NCBI GenBank assembly: GCA_902596775.1
Contig: CACJVE010000007.1
Coordinates: 1-64,000 of the forward strand
From: an uncultured SAR92 cluster bacterium
GTDB lineage: Bacteria; Pseudomonadota; Gammaproteobacteria; Pseudomonadales; Porticoccaceae
Reading direction: 5' to 3'
Length of the DNA stretch: 64,000 nucleotides
The position numbers and the translations under genes are program-made. Within the stretch, counting starts at the first letter, position 1; every line of letters begins with the position of its first letter. The notes beneath the pieces were generated by a model, which did not search any database, was not told the origin of the DNA, and saw only the letters and a list, made by a program, of their open reading frames with translations. This document shows, in pieces, positions 38,693-48,874 of the stretch.

Positions 38693-38800
38693 ATGCTTAA
38701 ACATAAAAGTTCCTCAATAGGGTCTGCGGCTTTGATACTTGCTGGTGCAACTATTGCGTCATGGACCCTTTTTTATCTGAGTTGGGTATTAGTTTATTAA
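38693..38800 (+). CDS. 35-residue single-helix membrane peptide
   Basis: A very short open frame. The peptide begins MLKHKSSSIGSAALILAG and continues with a Trp/Tyr-bordered helix ending in VLVY. A basic N-terminus plus one membrane span suggests an inner-membrane peptide with its N-terminus inside. TTGGAAATATTA before the ATG is a fair ribosome-binding site, and a Fur-like box lies just upstream. It stands alone in the gap between the BI-1 gene and the methyltransferase. The family is not recognised. A chance open frame cannot be excluded. Confidence 0.5.
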   Translation: MLKHKSSSIGSAALILAGATIASWTLFYLSWVLVY

Positions 38801-38837
38801 AAATACTTACCGCGAGATTTAAAGCAGTAAGTGAGAC

Positions 38838-39464
38838 TCAAAGAACTCGGTATATGCCAAGCCAAGCTCCAACGTCTTTTGAGGCAAGATAGTCAGAGAG
38901 AAATAATTCTAGTTCAACAATCTTTCTATCGAGCACCATTCGCTCCAGTAGACTTTCAAAACCATGCTCAGCAAAAACACCCTCATTTATCGTGAAACCG
39001 ATAAGTCCTCCAGGTTTCACAACTCTCGTGAACTCCTCTAGTGCTTTTGCCCTAACATGTCCATAGGTAAAAGTTCCAACACATAAAATCGCGTCGTAGT
39101 GAGAATCAGGAAAATCAAGCGGTTTATTCAAATCGATCTTAAATAGATTCGAATAAATCCCTTTGGGAATTAATTTCATTAATCCGGCAGAAATATCGGC
39201 ACCATCTAACATAGAAAAGCCGGTTTGGGAGAGCTTTTTGCCTACCAGGCCCGATCCACAACCGGCATCCAAAATCGAGATATTTTTATTTTCCGCATGT
39301 TTTGCAAAAGCATTTACAACTTCTTCAGGGCCTGAATATGCCCAATCGATCATGTCTTGATTATATTTATCATCTAAAGACCAATCATCATAGAGATTCA
39401 TCGTCTCTTCTGTCGTTTTAAGAGTATGTATAGGAACCTTGTGCCCTACATCTTTTTGAGCCAT
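38838..39464 (-). CDS. Class I SAM-dependent methyltransferase
   Basis: 208 residues. ISILDAGCGSGLVGKKL is SAM motif I, DGADISAGLM the acidic loop, YDAILCVGTFTYGHV motif II and VVKPGGLIGFTINEGV motif III, in normal order. It lies 28 bp downstream of the sulfatase gene on the same strand. The substrate is unknown; the position alone does not prove a link to the sulfatase. Confidence 0.88.
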   Translation of the reverse strand: MAQKDVGHKVPIHTLKTTEETMNLYDDWSLDDKYNQDMIDWAYSGPEEVVNAFAKHAENKNISILDAGCGSGLVGKKLSQTGFSMLDGADISAGLMKLIPKGIYSNLFKIDLNKPLDFPDSHYDAILCVGTFTYGHVRAKALEEFTRVVKPGGLIGFTINEGVFAEHGFESLLERMVLDRKIVELELFLSDYLASKDVGAWLGIYRVL

Positions 39465-39492
39465 TAAAACCCTCTCTTACTTATCAGAATGA

Positions 39493-40965
39493 TCATTGTT
39501 TATACCTGTCAAAGAATTTTGTCCTCACCTCTCCACTCTTTCCAGTTGTCTTCCAGTTATAAGCATCTTCAGGTTTTTCAGCATCTACAGATTCCAAAAA
39601 ATTTGAGAGCTTTTCTTGTAGCTTTATAACTAAATCAGGTAATTGTTCTGATAAATCTCTTTGTTCTCCTGGATCATTTTTAATATTAAACAATAATGAT
39701 CTTTTGGAAACAGGGAAATTTACTAGCTTATGATCACCCATACGAATTGCAGAATGAGGCTCATTCATTCCTACTCTATTATAGTGAGGATAATGAAATA
39801 TTAAGGCATCAAAATTTCTCTCTACATTGGCTTTCGGTTCGACAAATAACTCCTTTAAACTACCACCATCCAAATCCTTTGGTATATATTTATTCGCACC
39901 CGCTAAATCACCTATCGTCGGCAGTAAATCGTGAGTTACAACAGGCACATCACTTTGAGAATTTGCAGTAATACTCGGTCCCATCACTGCAAATGGAATC
40001 CTGATACCGCCCTCCATTACATCCCACTTACCCCTTAAAAGTGGATGATTTAAACCAGGTTTATAAGGTTTACCTAAGTTTACTTTTTGAGGTAACACTG
40101 GCATACCACCATTATCAGAAACCAAAATTAAATAAGTATTGTCTTTTAGGTCAAGTCGATCATAAGCATCCAAAAGATCTCCAATTGATAGATCAAGGTC
40201 CTCGATCATGGCTGCATAGCCCTGATTTCTATGAAGGTTGCCTTTTTCTCGCCTGCTTACTCGCTCATAAGCGTCTTCTGAATAGACAATATCAGAATGT
40301 ACTGCGTAGTGAGAGAGCTGCACAAAGAAAGGTTTTCCTGATTCCGAGGCTCTTTCCATAAAGTCAATTGTATCGACAGTTAACTGATTCACTAATTTTG
40401 GATCATCAGCTGCATAACCCACCCACTGACGATTATTTTTACCTGTATCAAACCCACCTGCTCTATTACCAGACTCACCATGATGCTCATCGTAACCATA
40501 CCGGGATGGATCAGCGTCGATATGCCATTTGCCAAAGTGAGCAGTCACATAATTACTGTCAGTACCTTTAAGTATTTGGGGTATGCCCACTTGATCATGA
40601 TCAACATTGTTAGGGCCTAAACCTCTTGTTCGACCTAAAGAGGCAGGATCTTTTCCAAACTGAATACTATATCTTGTGGGAGAACATACTGGAGAGGATG
40701 CATAACCATTAGAAAAGCGTATTCCTCGCTCTAAAATTTGGTTCATATTAGGTGTTTGATAGAAGTCACTTTTCGCATCTGGATAATTTTTATCCATCGT
40801 TTTTGATAGACTGCTCCAACCATAATCATCTAATAAAATTAATATGAAATTTGGAGAGCCATTAAGTTTTTCCGATGCATAAGAAAATGGCATAAAAGTA
40901 GACAAAAATATTACAAAGATAAAACTTGGTATGCTTCTAAATAATAAATTCACTTTTCTTCGCAA
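39493..40965 (-). CDS. Secreted sulfatase (formylglycine-dependent, alkaline-phosphatase fold)
   Basis: 490 residues with a signal peptide (cleavage near residue 30). The metal-binding aspartates are Asp46 and Asp47 (ILLDDYGW). The FGly motif is VCSPTR with Cys94 and Arg98, the cysteine type that needs a formylglycine-generating enzyme. HFGKWH and LVSDNGG complete the active site. It probably removes sulfate from a polysaccharide. Translation starts at TTG 40965 or a GTG four codons later. The upstream beta-helix gene ends only 2 bp before, so the pair is co-transcribed. Confidence 0.93.
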   Translation of the reverse strand: MRRKVNLLFRSIPSFIFVIFLSTFMPFSYASEKLNGSPNFILILLDDYGWSSLSKTMDKNYPDAKSDFYQTPNMNQILERGIRFSNGYASSPVCSPTRYSIQFGKDPASLGRTRGLGPNNVDHDQVGIPQILKGTDSNYVTAHFGKWHIDADPSRYGYDEHHGESGNRAGGFDTGKNNRQWVGYAADDPKLVNQLTVDTIDFMERASESGKPFFVQLSHYAVHSDIVYSEDAYERVSRREKGNLHRNQGYAAMIEDLDLSIGDLLDAYDRLDLKDNTYLILVSDNGGMPVLPQKVNLGKPYKPGLNHPLLRGKWDVMEGGIRIPFAVMGPSITANSQSDVPVVTHDLLPTIGDLAGANKYIPKDLDGGSLKELFVEPKANVERNFDALIFHYPHYNRVGMNEPHSAIRMGDHKLVNFPVSKRSLLFNIKNDPGEQRDLSEQLPDLVIKLQEKLSNFLESVDAEKPEDAYNWKTTGKSGEVRTKFFDRYKQ

Positions 40966-40967
40966 CT

Positions 40968-43900
40968 TTATGATCCGTCGGAGGTAGTAAGGTTTGATAA
41001 ATATTGCTCAATCTCCGATGCAGATGCTCGAGCTGCATCGGGTGATATAACTCCTGTAACAAGCGTATCTCCCCGCAGGCCAAACAAGTATCTCAAAACT
41101 AGTAAGCCATCTGTTAGTGCATCAATATTTCCGTCAGCATCTATATCCAATGACGCCTCAATAGAGGAATACCTCGACTGAATTTCCTCCGATGAAGAGA
41201 AAATAGCATTAGATGAGACGGTTCCAGTAATTAATGCATCTCCTGAAAGACCAAACATACTCCGTAGCACTAAAAGCCCGTCAGTCAATGCATCAAACTC
41301 ATTATTACCGTCAATATCAATTGAATTCAGCTCAGAAGTTTCAGTGATATTTACAGTGATATCTTGACTTGACGAATTAGTTCCATCAGTTGCTGTTACA
41401 CTTGCAGAGTAAGATGACTTGACCGAATAATCCGGCGCTAATTTGAAACTAAGCATCCCTGAAGAAGTGATCTCAAGTTCAGTGCCTGAAACCGTGAAAA
41501 TAATATCAGAGCTATCTGGATCAGCAGCTGTAACAGTTCCAATTCTTAATCTACTCTCTGGAACAGTAAATACTGCATTTGATGTGAATATTGGAGAGGT
41601 GTCATCAATATCAACAATCGAAACTGTAATAGCTTGTGTCGAGTTATTAACGCCATCACTTACATTAACTGATATCGAATACGAAGATTGGACCTCATAA
41701 TCAGGCGCCGAATTAAAGGTTAAAACTCCAGTTGGGTTTACTGATATTTCTGTCCCTGCTGTTGAAAAAGTTAAATCGCTACCTTCAGGATCTGTAGCTT
41801 GGACTCGACCAACCGATGTTTGATTCTCAACAACACTAAAACTTGATAAGGAAGTAAAGACTGGCGCCTCATTAATATCAATTAGTGTGACTGTAATAGA
41901 TTGGTTTGTGGTATTACTGCCATCAACCACTGTAACCGTAGCAGAGTAAGAGGATTGAGTCTCATAATCAGGCAACGAAACGAAGGTTAATTCTCCAGTT
42001 GATGTGATTGATAAATCAGATCCTGATACAGAAAATGTCAAAGTATCTCCTTCAGGATCAGTAGCTGAAACTATTCCAACATCAGTCTGATTCTCATCTA
42101 CATTAAAACTTGAGAGGGAGGTAAAAATAGGTACTTCATTTACATCAAGCACCGAGATTGTGACGAGTTGAGTAACTGAGTTCGTCCCATCAGTGACTGT
42201 GACTGTAGCGGCATAAGAAGATTGAGTTTCATAGTCAGGCGCTACGTTAAACGACAAGACTCCTGATGCACTAATGGATAAATCAGTTCCTGATACAGAG
42301 AACGTCAAAGTATCCCCTTCAGAATCATTGGCTGTAACGGTTCCAATAACGGTCTGATTCTCATCGATACTAAAAGACGCTCCTGAGGTGAAAACGGGAG
42401 CAATGTTTGTGTTTTCATACTCATAAGCACCTATATCAACAATGTCAGTGTCAGAACCAAAACTAGGCGGAGTCGACCCCTGAGGAATTATATAGACATC
42501 ATCAATATAGTAATCAAATAGTCCATCACCAACTTGCGGACCTTTAATGTAAACAAAAATACTATCGACCGCTGCACTGTGAGTATAATCTCCCGATATT
42601 TGTGTCCATTCGCTACTTGATGCGATAACCGTATTATCCTCACGATCGCTAGTAGTCCAGTCAATATAAACAGGTGCATCGTCTCCAGTTTTTGTTCTAA
42701 TAGTTGCTTTCGTGCTACCTGATGCCCCATCAGGTAGTTTTATCCAAGCTGAAAAAGAATAAGTCTCTCCCACTGTCAATGCATCATCCAAATATAATCT
42801 TGCACTCGAATAGTTAAAGGACCTGTCAGACACTAAAAGACTATTTGTGCCAGAGCGAGATTCATCAGCAGATGTGCTTAACGTGGTTGACCAGGCTCCC
42901 CAACCACCCTCTCCAGTCTCGAAACTTGAAGAAGAGATGGCCTCCCCCACCTCTGGCCGTGCTTTTTTGTTGATATCAAGTGCTGCAGAGTAGCTTGGAT
43001 TTCCTGCGTTTATAGCTGGGGAATCAGCCTTTAATGAAAAATCAGTACCTGCCATATCCACTGAGCCTTGAATAGTATCTGGGGCGTTAACAAATTTTGG
43101 GTCGACATCAAAAACGGTTGTTGGGTAATTGTCAGGCGTACTTCCATTTCGAAATATATTATTAGTGACTACTTTATTTGAAAAATTTCTAAAAGTAAGT
43201 GCTGAATATTCACTCTCCCGAGTCACTACAATATTATTGGCCACAACAACAGAAGTAACATCATTTGCTAAAATACCAGCCACTTTATTACCGCCCACGT
43301 GACGAGGGTTTCCATCAGCTACAGATAGATCCTGAATAATATTATGGACGCCATTAAAATAAAGAGTGTTATTTCGGTATATGCCGCTGGCACCTTCAGA
43401 ATGATCAAAATTAATTCCATTCTTGCCGTTGTTAATCAGAAGGTTATTTTCAAATAAGAAGGTTCCCGCATAGGAGGGATCACTGCGAGTTACATATAAA
43501 CCTTGGCCATCTAAAATATAGTCCTGAGATGCTGTCCCATAATCTCCCCCCGGACCACCTGCATTATCAGGTAACTGCGTGACATAGAAAGGTATCCGGT
43601 TCCAATTATTATAAGCAACATTTCCTCTCATAATCATTTTAACTTCTGAACCGTTGTCTCCCTCGAGTGCAATAGATTCCGCATAAACAATTGCACTAGA
43701 AGCAGATGATGTCCACCAGGTTGTGTTGTAAACCTCATTATATTCAATCGTCATGTAGTCCGAGTCGTTAAATCGGATACCCGAACCTGGAGTATCATGA
43801 ACGACATTATTCCTGACAATTACATTAGAGTGAGGACCATACCCATAGATTCCTCTCCCTGAAAAATAGTTATTACCATAGCTTGTGCTTGCGTCACCAT

Positions 43901-44396
43901 CCTCAGCTACTTGAATCTTGTAATTTCTATCGGCTATCGCTTGATCATAGGTGATGAACTGAGAAGGACCTTCAATTTCAAATCCGTCTATAATTATATA
44001 GCCGGTATTTGGCGCAAGATTTATCCCTCCAGAGCCATCAAATTGTATTTTAGGCTTATGACCCTCTAAGTTTCTTAGAGTAATGGGTGCACCCGCTGCG
44101 CCAGAGGTGGTTATCCGAACAACATTGCCGTTAGTAAGATCAGATCCATCAATACCACTACCATAACCAACATTTCGGTAAGTTCCATCCATTACGTACA
44201 CGGTATCACCAGGGCTTGTGAGATTCATTGCCTTGGCAATAGTTAGAAAAGGCTCACTCTCTGATGCACCAGAATTAGAATTAGAACCATTTTCAGAAAC
44301 ATAATATTCAGCTGCAATGATTTTGAGTGCCGAGAAGGCGGTCAAAGTAAGGGAAATAAATATCGATTTTATTAATTTATGACTAATACTAAACAT
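40968..44396 (-). CDS. Secreted beta-helix protein with CBM-like, four cadherin-like and two dockerin-like repeats
   Basis: 1142 residues from the ATG at 44396. Signal peptide to about residue 29. A right-handed parallel beta-helix at about 30-480 starts with a DUF1565 motif (YYVSENGSNSNSGASESEP) and resembles polysaccharide lyases. A jelly-roll carbohydrate-binding-like module is at about 486-641 (WGAWSTTLSTSAD). Four cadherin-like repeats at about 663-1020 share FxVxENQTxVGxVxATDPEG. The end has two EF-hand-like units, DIDGNNEFDALTDGLLVLR and DIDADGNIDALTDGLLVLR, each followed by an FGLxGD motif. No GGGGC tail. It probably acts on or binds a polysaccharide together with the sulfatase. Catalytic residues could not be assigned. 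Confidence 0.85.
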   Translation of the reverse strand: MFSISHKLIKSIFISLTLTAFSALKIIAAEYYVSENGSNSNSGASESEPFLTIAKAMNLTSPGDTVYVMDGTYRNVGYGSGIDGSDLTNGNVVRITTSGAAGAPITLRNLEGHKPKIQFDGSGGINLAPNTGYIIIDGFEIEGPSQFITYDQAIADRNYKIQVAEDGDASTSYGNNYFSGRGIYGYGPHSNVIVRNNVVHDTPGSGIRFNDSDYMTIEYNEVYNTTWWTSSASSAIVYAESIALEGDNGSEVKMIMRGNVAYNNWNRIPFYVTQLPDNAGGPGGDYGTASQDYILDGQGLYVTRSDPSYAGTFLFENNLLINNGKNGINFDHSEGASGIYRNNTLYFNGVHNIIQDLSVADGNPRHVGGNKVAGILANDVTSVVVANNIVVTRESEYSALTFRNFSNKVVTNNIFRNGSTPDNYPTTVFDVDPKFVNAPDTIQGSVDMAGTDFSLKADSPAINAGNPSYSAALDINKKARPEVGEAISSSSFETGEGGWGAWSTTLSTSADESRSGTNSLLVSDRSFNYSSARLYLDDALTVGETYSFSAWIKLPDGASGSTKATIRTKTGDDAPVYIDWTTSDREDNTVIASSSEWTQISGDYTHSAAVDSIFVYIKGPQVGDGLFDYYIDDVYIIPQGSTPPSFGSDTDIVDIGAYEYENTNIAPVFTSGASFSIDENQTVIGTVTANDSEGDTLTFSVSGTDLSISASGVLSFNVAPDYETQSSYAATVTVTDGTNSVTQLVTISVLDVNEVPIFTSLSSFNVDENQTDVGIVSATDPEGDTLTFSVSGSDLSITSTGELTFVSLPDYETQSSYSATVTVVDGSNTTNQSITVTLIDINEAPVFTSLSSFSVVENQTSVGRVQATDPEGSDLTFSTAGTEISVNPTGVLTFNSAPDYEVQSSYSISVNVSDGVNNSTQAITVSIVDIDDTSPIFTSNAVFTVPESRLRIGTVTAADPDSSDIIFTVSGTELEITSSGMLSFKLAPDYSVKSSYSASVTATDGTNSSSQDITVNITETSELNSIDIDGNNEFDALTDGLLVLRSMFGLSGDALITGTVSSNAIFSSSEEIQSRYSSIEASLDIDADGNIDALTDGLLVLRYLFGLRGDTLVTGVISPDAARASASEIEQYLSNLTTSDGS
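41340..42410 (-). repeat. Four tandem cadherin-like repeats
   Basis: About 270 bp per unit, encoding FTSxSSFxVxENQTxVG, TDPEGDTLTFSVSG and DYETQSSYSATVTVxDG. The first three units are well conserved and the fourth is more divergent. Confidence 0.8.
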
Positions 44397-44495
44397 CACA
44401 GTTTTATAATAATTATATTAGATGATCATACCTGAACGTTACGTAAAAGTAGATATTGACCCTATGCATCAGCTGACGAAAAAATCAATATTTAT

Positions 44496-45764
44496 CTAGC
44501 TACCTGAAACGGCAATCGCTTGAATCGCATAGATTGGAGTTTGATATCCACCACTGTATTGACTCATTTCATTTTGGGAGAGAATTACACCAACAAGACC
44601 AGTGCTGGGGCTAACAAAAAAAGTGGTTCCGTAATACCCTCCCCAAAAAATATCACCGATTGTCCCAGGTAGCGTTGCATCTTCCTTCACAACCACACCA
44701 ATACCGAGTCCCCAACCTAGTCCTTCGATATCTCTTCTCGCAAAAACACCTTTTTTAACATGAGGTAATGTCATGTCGCTTATCACTTGTTTGGGTAGTA
44801 TACGCACACCATCAAATTCACCTCCGTTCCAAATCATCAGTGCGAAACGCATATAATCTGGAGCAGTTGATACTAACCCAGAGCCGCCCTCATTCCATTC
44901 AGAATCGATTCTTTTGGGCGCTAAAATGAGCTCTCCATTCGGATCTTGGGTATAAACTTGAGCAAGGGCATGATGATCAGAAACAGCATGCAAAAAACGT
45001 GTATTCGTCATACCCAATGGGCCAAAAATACGCTCCTCTAAAAACATATCAAATGCTTGTCCAGATACCACTTCAACAACACGTGCTAGAACGTCTGCTG
45101 AACTACCATAACGCCAAACAAGTCCTGGTTCCTCAAAAAGAGGTAACCGGGAAAGTTTTTCAACTCTTTCCGCTAATCCTCCCGATTTATGACTTCTGAT
45201 TCCATTAGCCATCCAATGCTTATACAAATCAGTTGAGTTCGAATATCCAGGTCCAATACCAGATGAGAACATCAAAAGATGTTTTACCAACAATGGTTTT
45301 TCTATCGCTCTGGTATCAAAAACGTCATTAGCATTCTTATTCTCGTTCACAGCAACTCTAAGATCACCGAATGAGGGAATGTAAGATGCTACATGGTCAT
45401 TTAATTGTAACTTACCCTCATCAACTAATATCAAGGCAGCGATCGCCGTGACTGGCTTTGTCATGGAGGCAAAACGCATATGAGTGTCAATACGCATTGG
45501 TTTTTCTAATTCTCTATCTGCCCAACCTACTGCACTTGCGTGTATAACTTGTCCGTCCTGCGCGAACATAGTGACGAAACCTGAACGATTTTCAGACCAA
45601 ACACTATATTTCATGTATGCATCCATTGCAGCGCGCTTAAACCAGCTTAAATTCGCACCAGTCCTATTATTTGAATCGGCGGCTGGTAGATTGATATTCT
45701 CTCCTGACCCACTGCACCCAACCAAAGCACATATAAATACAAGCCAAAGCAAAAAGGATTTCAT
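44496..45764 (-). CDS. Serine hydrolase of the beta-lactamase/esterase (class C-like) family, lipoprotein
   Basis: 422 residues. The lipobox is LVGC (Cys17). The catalytic SxxK is Ser100-Met-Thr-Lys103 in RFASMTKPVTA. The YxN-type motif appears as WRYGSSADVL. The C-terminal region has GFVSTAPDYMRFALMIWNGGE-like and GWGLGIGV segments common to EstB/DD-peptidase-like hydrolases. It is probably an esterase or peptidase attached to the cell envelope. It lies between the M14 peptidase and the beta-helix gene, all on the minus strand. The natural substrate is unknown; antibiotic hydrolysis is not implied. Confidence 0.88.
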   Translation of the reverse strand: MKSFLLWLVFICALVGCSGSGENINLPAADSNNRTGANLSWFKRAAMDAYMKYSVWSENRSGFVTMFAQDGQVIHASAVGWADRELEKPMRIDTHMRFASMTKPVTAIAALILVDEGKLQLNDHVASYIPSFGDLRVAVNENKNANDVFDTRAIEKPLLVKHLLMFSSGIGPGYSNSTDLYKHWMANGIRSHKSGGLAERVEKLSRLPLFEEPGLVWRYGSSADVLARVVEVVSGQAFDMFLEERIFGPLGMTNTRFLHAVSDHHALAQVYTQDPNGELILAPKRIDSEWNEGGSGLVSTAPDYMRFALMIWNGGEFDGVRILPKQVISDMTLPHVKKGVFARRDIEGLGWGLGIGVVVKEDATLPGTIGDIFWGGYYGTTFFVSPSTGLVGVILSQNEMSQYSGGYQTPIYAIQAIAVSGS

Positions 45765-45786
45765 TAGATCATCCTAATCAAACTAA

Positions 45787-48654
45787 TTATGGAGTAATTT
45801 TCAGAGAAGTCCCCAGACCAGAACCATAGACCAGCGCATTTAACCAAAGTCGAGTTGTCCCACGCGTCGCTCCTCGAAAGTTAGGCTGCCCTGAAAAGAG
45901 AATAACCTGACCTCTTCCGTGTCTCTCACGAGTCAAGTAAGCTGAATTAGCAATTCTTTGAGAAGCCTCTGGCCAAACCAAACCACTCATTCGAACTTGC
46001 ATGTCATAACCCGAGGGTAGAGTGGACCAATTAATTGCTCGAGCCTCTTCGCTACCATAGTTTTTATTCAGCTTACCTATCCGGACAACCGCCTCTGACT
46101 GATTGTCAGTCATAAGTATCGGTTGATTTCCATACAATAAAGGCAATATCTCTGGTGTACCAAAAGTGAGCCAATGCTCAGAGTCAACTCGTCCGACAAC
46201 CATGGCTCCTGAGGGCATAAAAATAGACTGCCATTTGTCTCTCTTTTCTAATTCATCTTTACTTAAAATCTCCGCACCAGATTTCCATGGATAAGGTGTC
46301 TCGGTGTCGACATAATGTGACATCACAGATTTCATTTCGAGTTTGTAATTTTCAGCTAAAAGCTCCCTTTGCACTTTTAAATCATAATCTTGAGCCTTTT
46401 CAAAAGTATCTTGCACCCTTCGAACAGTGCCTATCCCCTCATCGCTCGCGAGACTGTTTGTACTCCAACCATGAGCAATTAAAGTGCCTCCTTGTTTGAC
46501 CCAATCACTTAGCATTGCAGTCTCCGAGGCATTGAGATTTCGACTACCACTTGGCATCACTATAGTGTTGTAGCGTCGAAGGTCTGCACGACTAATGAAT
46601 GACGAGTTAATTTGACTATGACGGATACCAAGATGATGATCAATGCTCCACCAAGATGCTCCGACATCATAGCTATTAAATCCATTGTGGCTTAAGATCG
46701 CAATTTGTGGACGGTTAAGCAATCGAAAATGCCTTCCCCCCCAATCAGGAAGATCACCCTTACCATAACCAGAACTTATAGATGCGACGGGAGTGTCTAG
46801 ATAATTAGCTTCATTTGCTACTAACTTCGATAAATTTAAGACATTTGGATTATCAACTTTGGTTACGATTACACTGCCCCGAGATATTTTTGCCCCTGAT
46901 ATTTTGGTTGACTGATCAACTACCCTAACATTCACACCTTTTTCCATCAATCTTGCTGCAAAAGCCACTGATCTATCATCATTTCCATTTACAGTCCAAG
47001 CATTAGCGTTCGAGTCGAGCACAATTGGTGTCGACGTAGTCTGCCAAGGAATTAGTTCATCCGTGATTTCTTGATCCACAGTTACCGCTGGAAGACCATA
47101 CATCATTGAGAAATTCCAAGCGGTAGTGTCATACATTATCGAAGAGCCATCTTTCAAAGTTTTTTGACGCTCTTCAATAAGTACCGATTTACTAAATTCG
47201 GCATCAAACTCCATTATCGCGGCAACCAACGGTGCATCAGGTTGCCTGTTGGGGATAATCAAACTACCGGCAGGAATGTTAAATTTTTTGTGAGTTTCGC
47301 CCGTTTGATGTGTCGCTTGATCCACTTCAATAGGTTCGTTGTTTTTATATAATTCTATACCCTGAGCCTCGAGTCTTTGAACAAGATCCTTTAATCTCCC
47401 TTCATTATCATTTGCCAAAATCACAAAGCTTCGATCAGCAAATCGGCCACTTCTGGAGACGTTGTATTTCCTTCCACCCCAAAAATCTTTATACATTGCC
47501 TGTGAGTGTTTAGCGAGAGACTCTAAGTTCGCTATTGTGCTCACAAATTGGTGATGCACTGATTCCTTGTATGTCTGGACTGTGCCTTCGGGACGCCTAA
47601 CTCCATCCTCCGCCATACGTGATTGTTCATAAAGAATATGCATACTGCCCCGATATTCAGAATAATTTGAATATCCAGGATACAAATTCTCAAACCACTC
47701 ACCCGTGTAATAACGCCAGTTTCGATCATCAAAAGCCTCAGCTTGCTCCTCGGCAAATATGTGTGCCCACTTTTGCAAATCTTTATCAATATTCTCGTTC
47801 AAGGGTTGTCTGGGAGGTCCCATTAAAAATGTATCTTGTGAGCCCATCTCATGACCATCTATCATGAGTTGAGGACGCCACTCATTGATCATAGCGACAC
47901 GACCTTGCGTCTCTGGCTGTGTGAGAAAGAAAAAATCTCTGTTTAAATCGAAAAAATAGTGATTAGTTCGACCATAAGGCCAGTCCCCTGTATGAAGTAA
48001 CGATTGATCATCAACATTAGGTGCAGTTCCACGATACTGCTCCAATGATTTAGAGAAACGATCCCGTCCATCAGGATTCATCAATGGATCAATAATTACT
48101 ATCATATTATCGAGCATTGACAAGACTGCCTCGTCTTCGCTCGCTATGAGGTGGTAGATACTTGCAAGTGCAGCATCTGCTCCAGAGGTCTCATTTCCAT
48201 GAATCGAGTACGCCATCCAAGCTGTTGCTGGCAGTTCTTTCATAATCTTAGAAGCTTCAGATTCACTTATTTTTCGACTATCAGATATTCGAATAATATT
48301 GTTCTTTATTTCATCTAATCGCGAAATATTATCTGGAGATGAGATAAATACTGCATGGAGTGGCCTACCCTCATGTGATCGAGCATACTCTATTACTTTT
48401 ATGCGCGCTGACTGAGAAGACCAAGCTTCTAAAGATTCCACAATTTGAAGTGGGGTTGCCACTCTATCTCCAACTTCAAAACCCAAAAACTTTTCAGGTT
48501 TTGATATTGCACTATTATAAGTGCCCTCTAGAATTGCATCCGAATACATCAAATCTGAATCCATTGAAGGCTTCATAACCAAGGATGCATTTGCAAAAAA
48601 AGTAATTAGAATTGCTGCGCCTATAATTAGGCATCTTAAAGAAAAGTAGAACAT
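45787..48654 (-). CDS. Secreted M14-family zinc carboxypeptidase with C-terminal GATase1-like region
   Basis: 955 residues with an N-terminal signal peptide or anchor (about 8-24). Zinc ligands are His152 and Glu155 (SIHGNETSG) and probably His268 (LMIDGHEMGSQD). DPLMNPDGRDRF is the substrate-binding segment. The C-terminal half carries a glutamine-amidotransferase-like fold region (TIVMPSGSRNLNASE and GTLIAHGWS), common in large M14 proteins of marine bacteria. It probably degrades extracellular peptides. It starts 125 bp after the tRNA-Pro 3' end. Confidence 0.9.
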   Translation of the reverse strand: MFYFSLRCLIIGAAILITFFANASLVMKPSMDSDLMYSDAILEGTYNSAISKPEKFLGFEVGDRVATPLQIVESLEAWSSQSARIKVIEYARSHEGRPLHAVFISSPDNISRLDEIKNNIIRISDSRKISESEASKIMKELPATAWMAYSIHGNETSGADAALASIYHLIASEDEAVLSMLDNMIVIIDPLMNPDGRDRFSKSLEQYRGTAPNVDDQSLLHTGDWPYGRTNHYFFDLNRDFFFLTQPETQGRVAMINEWRPQLMIDGHEMGSQDTFLMGPPRQPLNENIDKDLQKWAHIFAEEQAEAFDDRNWRYYTGEWFENLYPGYSNYSEYRGSMHILYEQSRMAEDGVRRPEGTVQTYKESVHHQFVSTIANLESLAKHSQAMYKDFWGGRKYNVSRSGRFADRSFVILANDNEGRLKDLVQRLEAQGIELYKNNEPIEVDQATHQTGETHKKFNIPAGSLIIPNRQPDAPLVAAIMEFDAEFSKSVLIEERQKTLKDGSSIMYDTTAWNFSMMYGLPAVTVDQEITDELIPWQTTSTPIVLDSNANAWTVNGNDDRSVAFAARLMEKGVNVRVVDQSTKISGAKISRGSVIVTKVDNPNVLNLSKLVANEANYLDTPVASISSGYGKGDLPDWGGRHFRLLNRPQIAILSHNGFNSYDVGASWWSIDHHLGIRHSQINSSFISRADLRRYNTIVMPSGSRNLNASETAMLSDWVKQGGTLIAHGWSTNSLASDEGIGTVRRVQDTFEKAQDYDLKVQRELLAENYKLEMKSVMSHYVDTETPYPWKSGAEILSKDELEKRDKWQSIFMPSGAMVVGRVDSEHWLTFGTPEILPLLYGNQPILMTDNQSEAVVRIGKLNKNYGSEEARAINWSTLPSGYDMQVRMSGLVWPEASQRIANSAYLTRERHGRGQVILFSGQPNFRGATRGTTRLWLNALVYGSGLGTSLKITP

Positions 48655-48779
48655 ATCGAGTATCCTTTAATCTGTTACTAATGACTGTATCCGAAATTAA
48701 AGTGAATTCGCAACATTTGGCGCTAAAAGTGTGTTTAATGACATTTTATTAATGCAGATCGCGAAAACTTTTCAATGTT

Positions 48780-48859
<80 letters not shown>

Positions 48860-48874
48860 TTGTGAGTATTTCTG

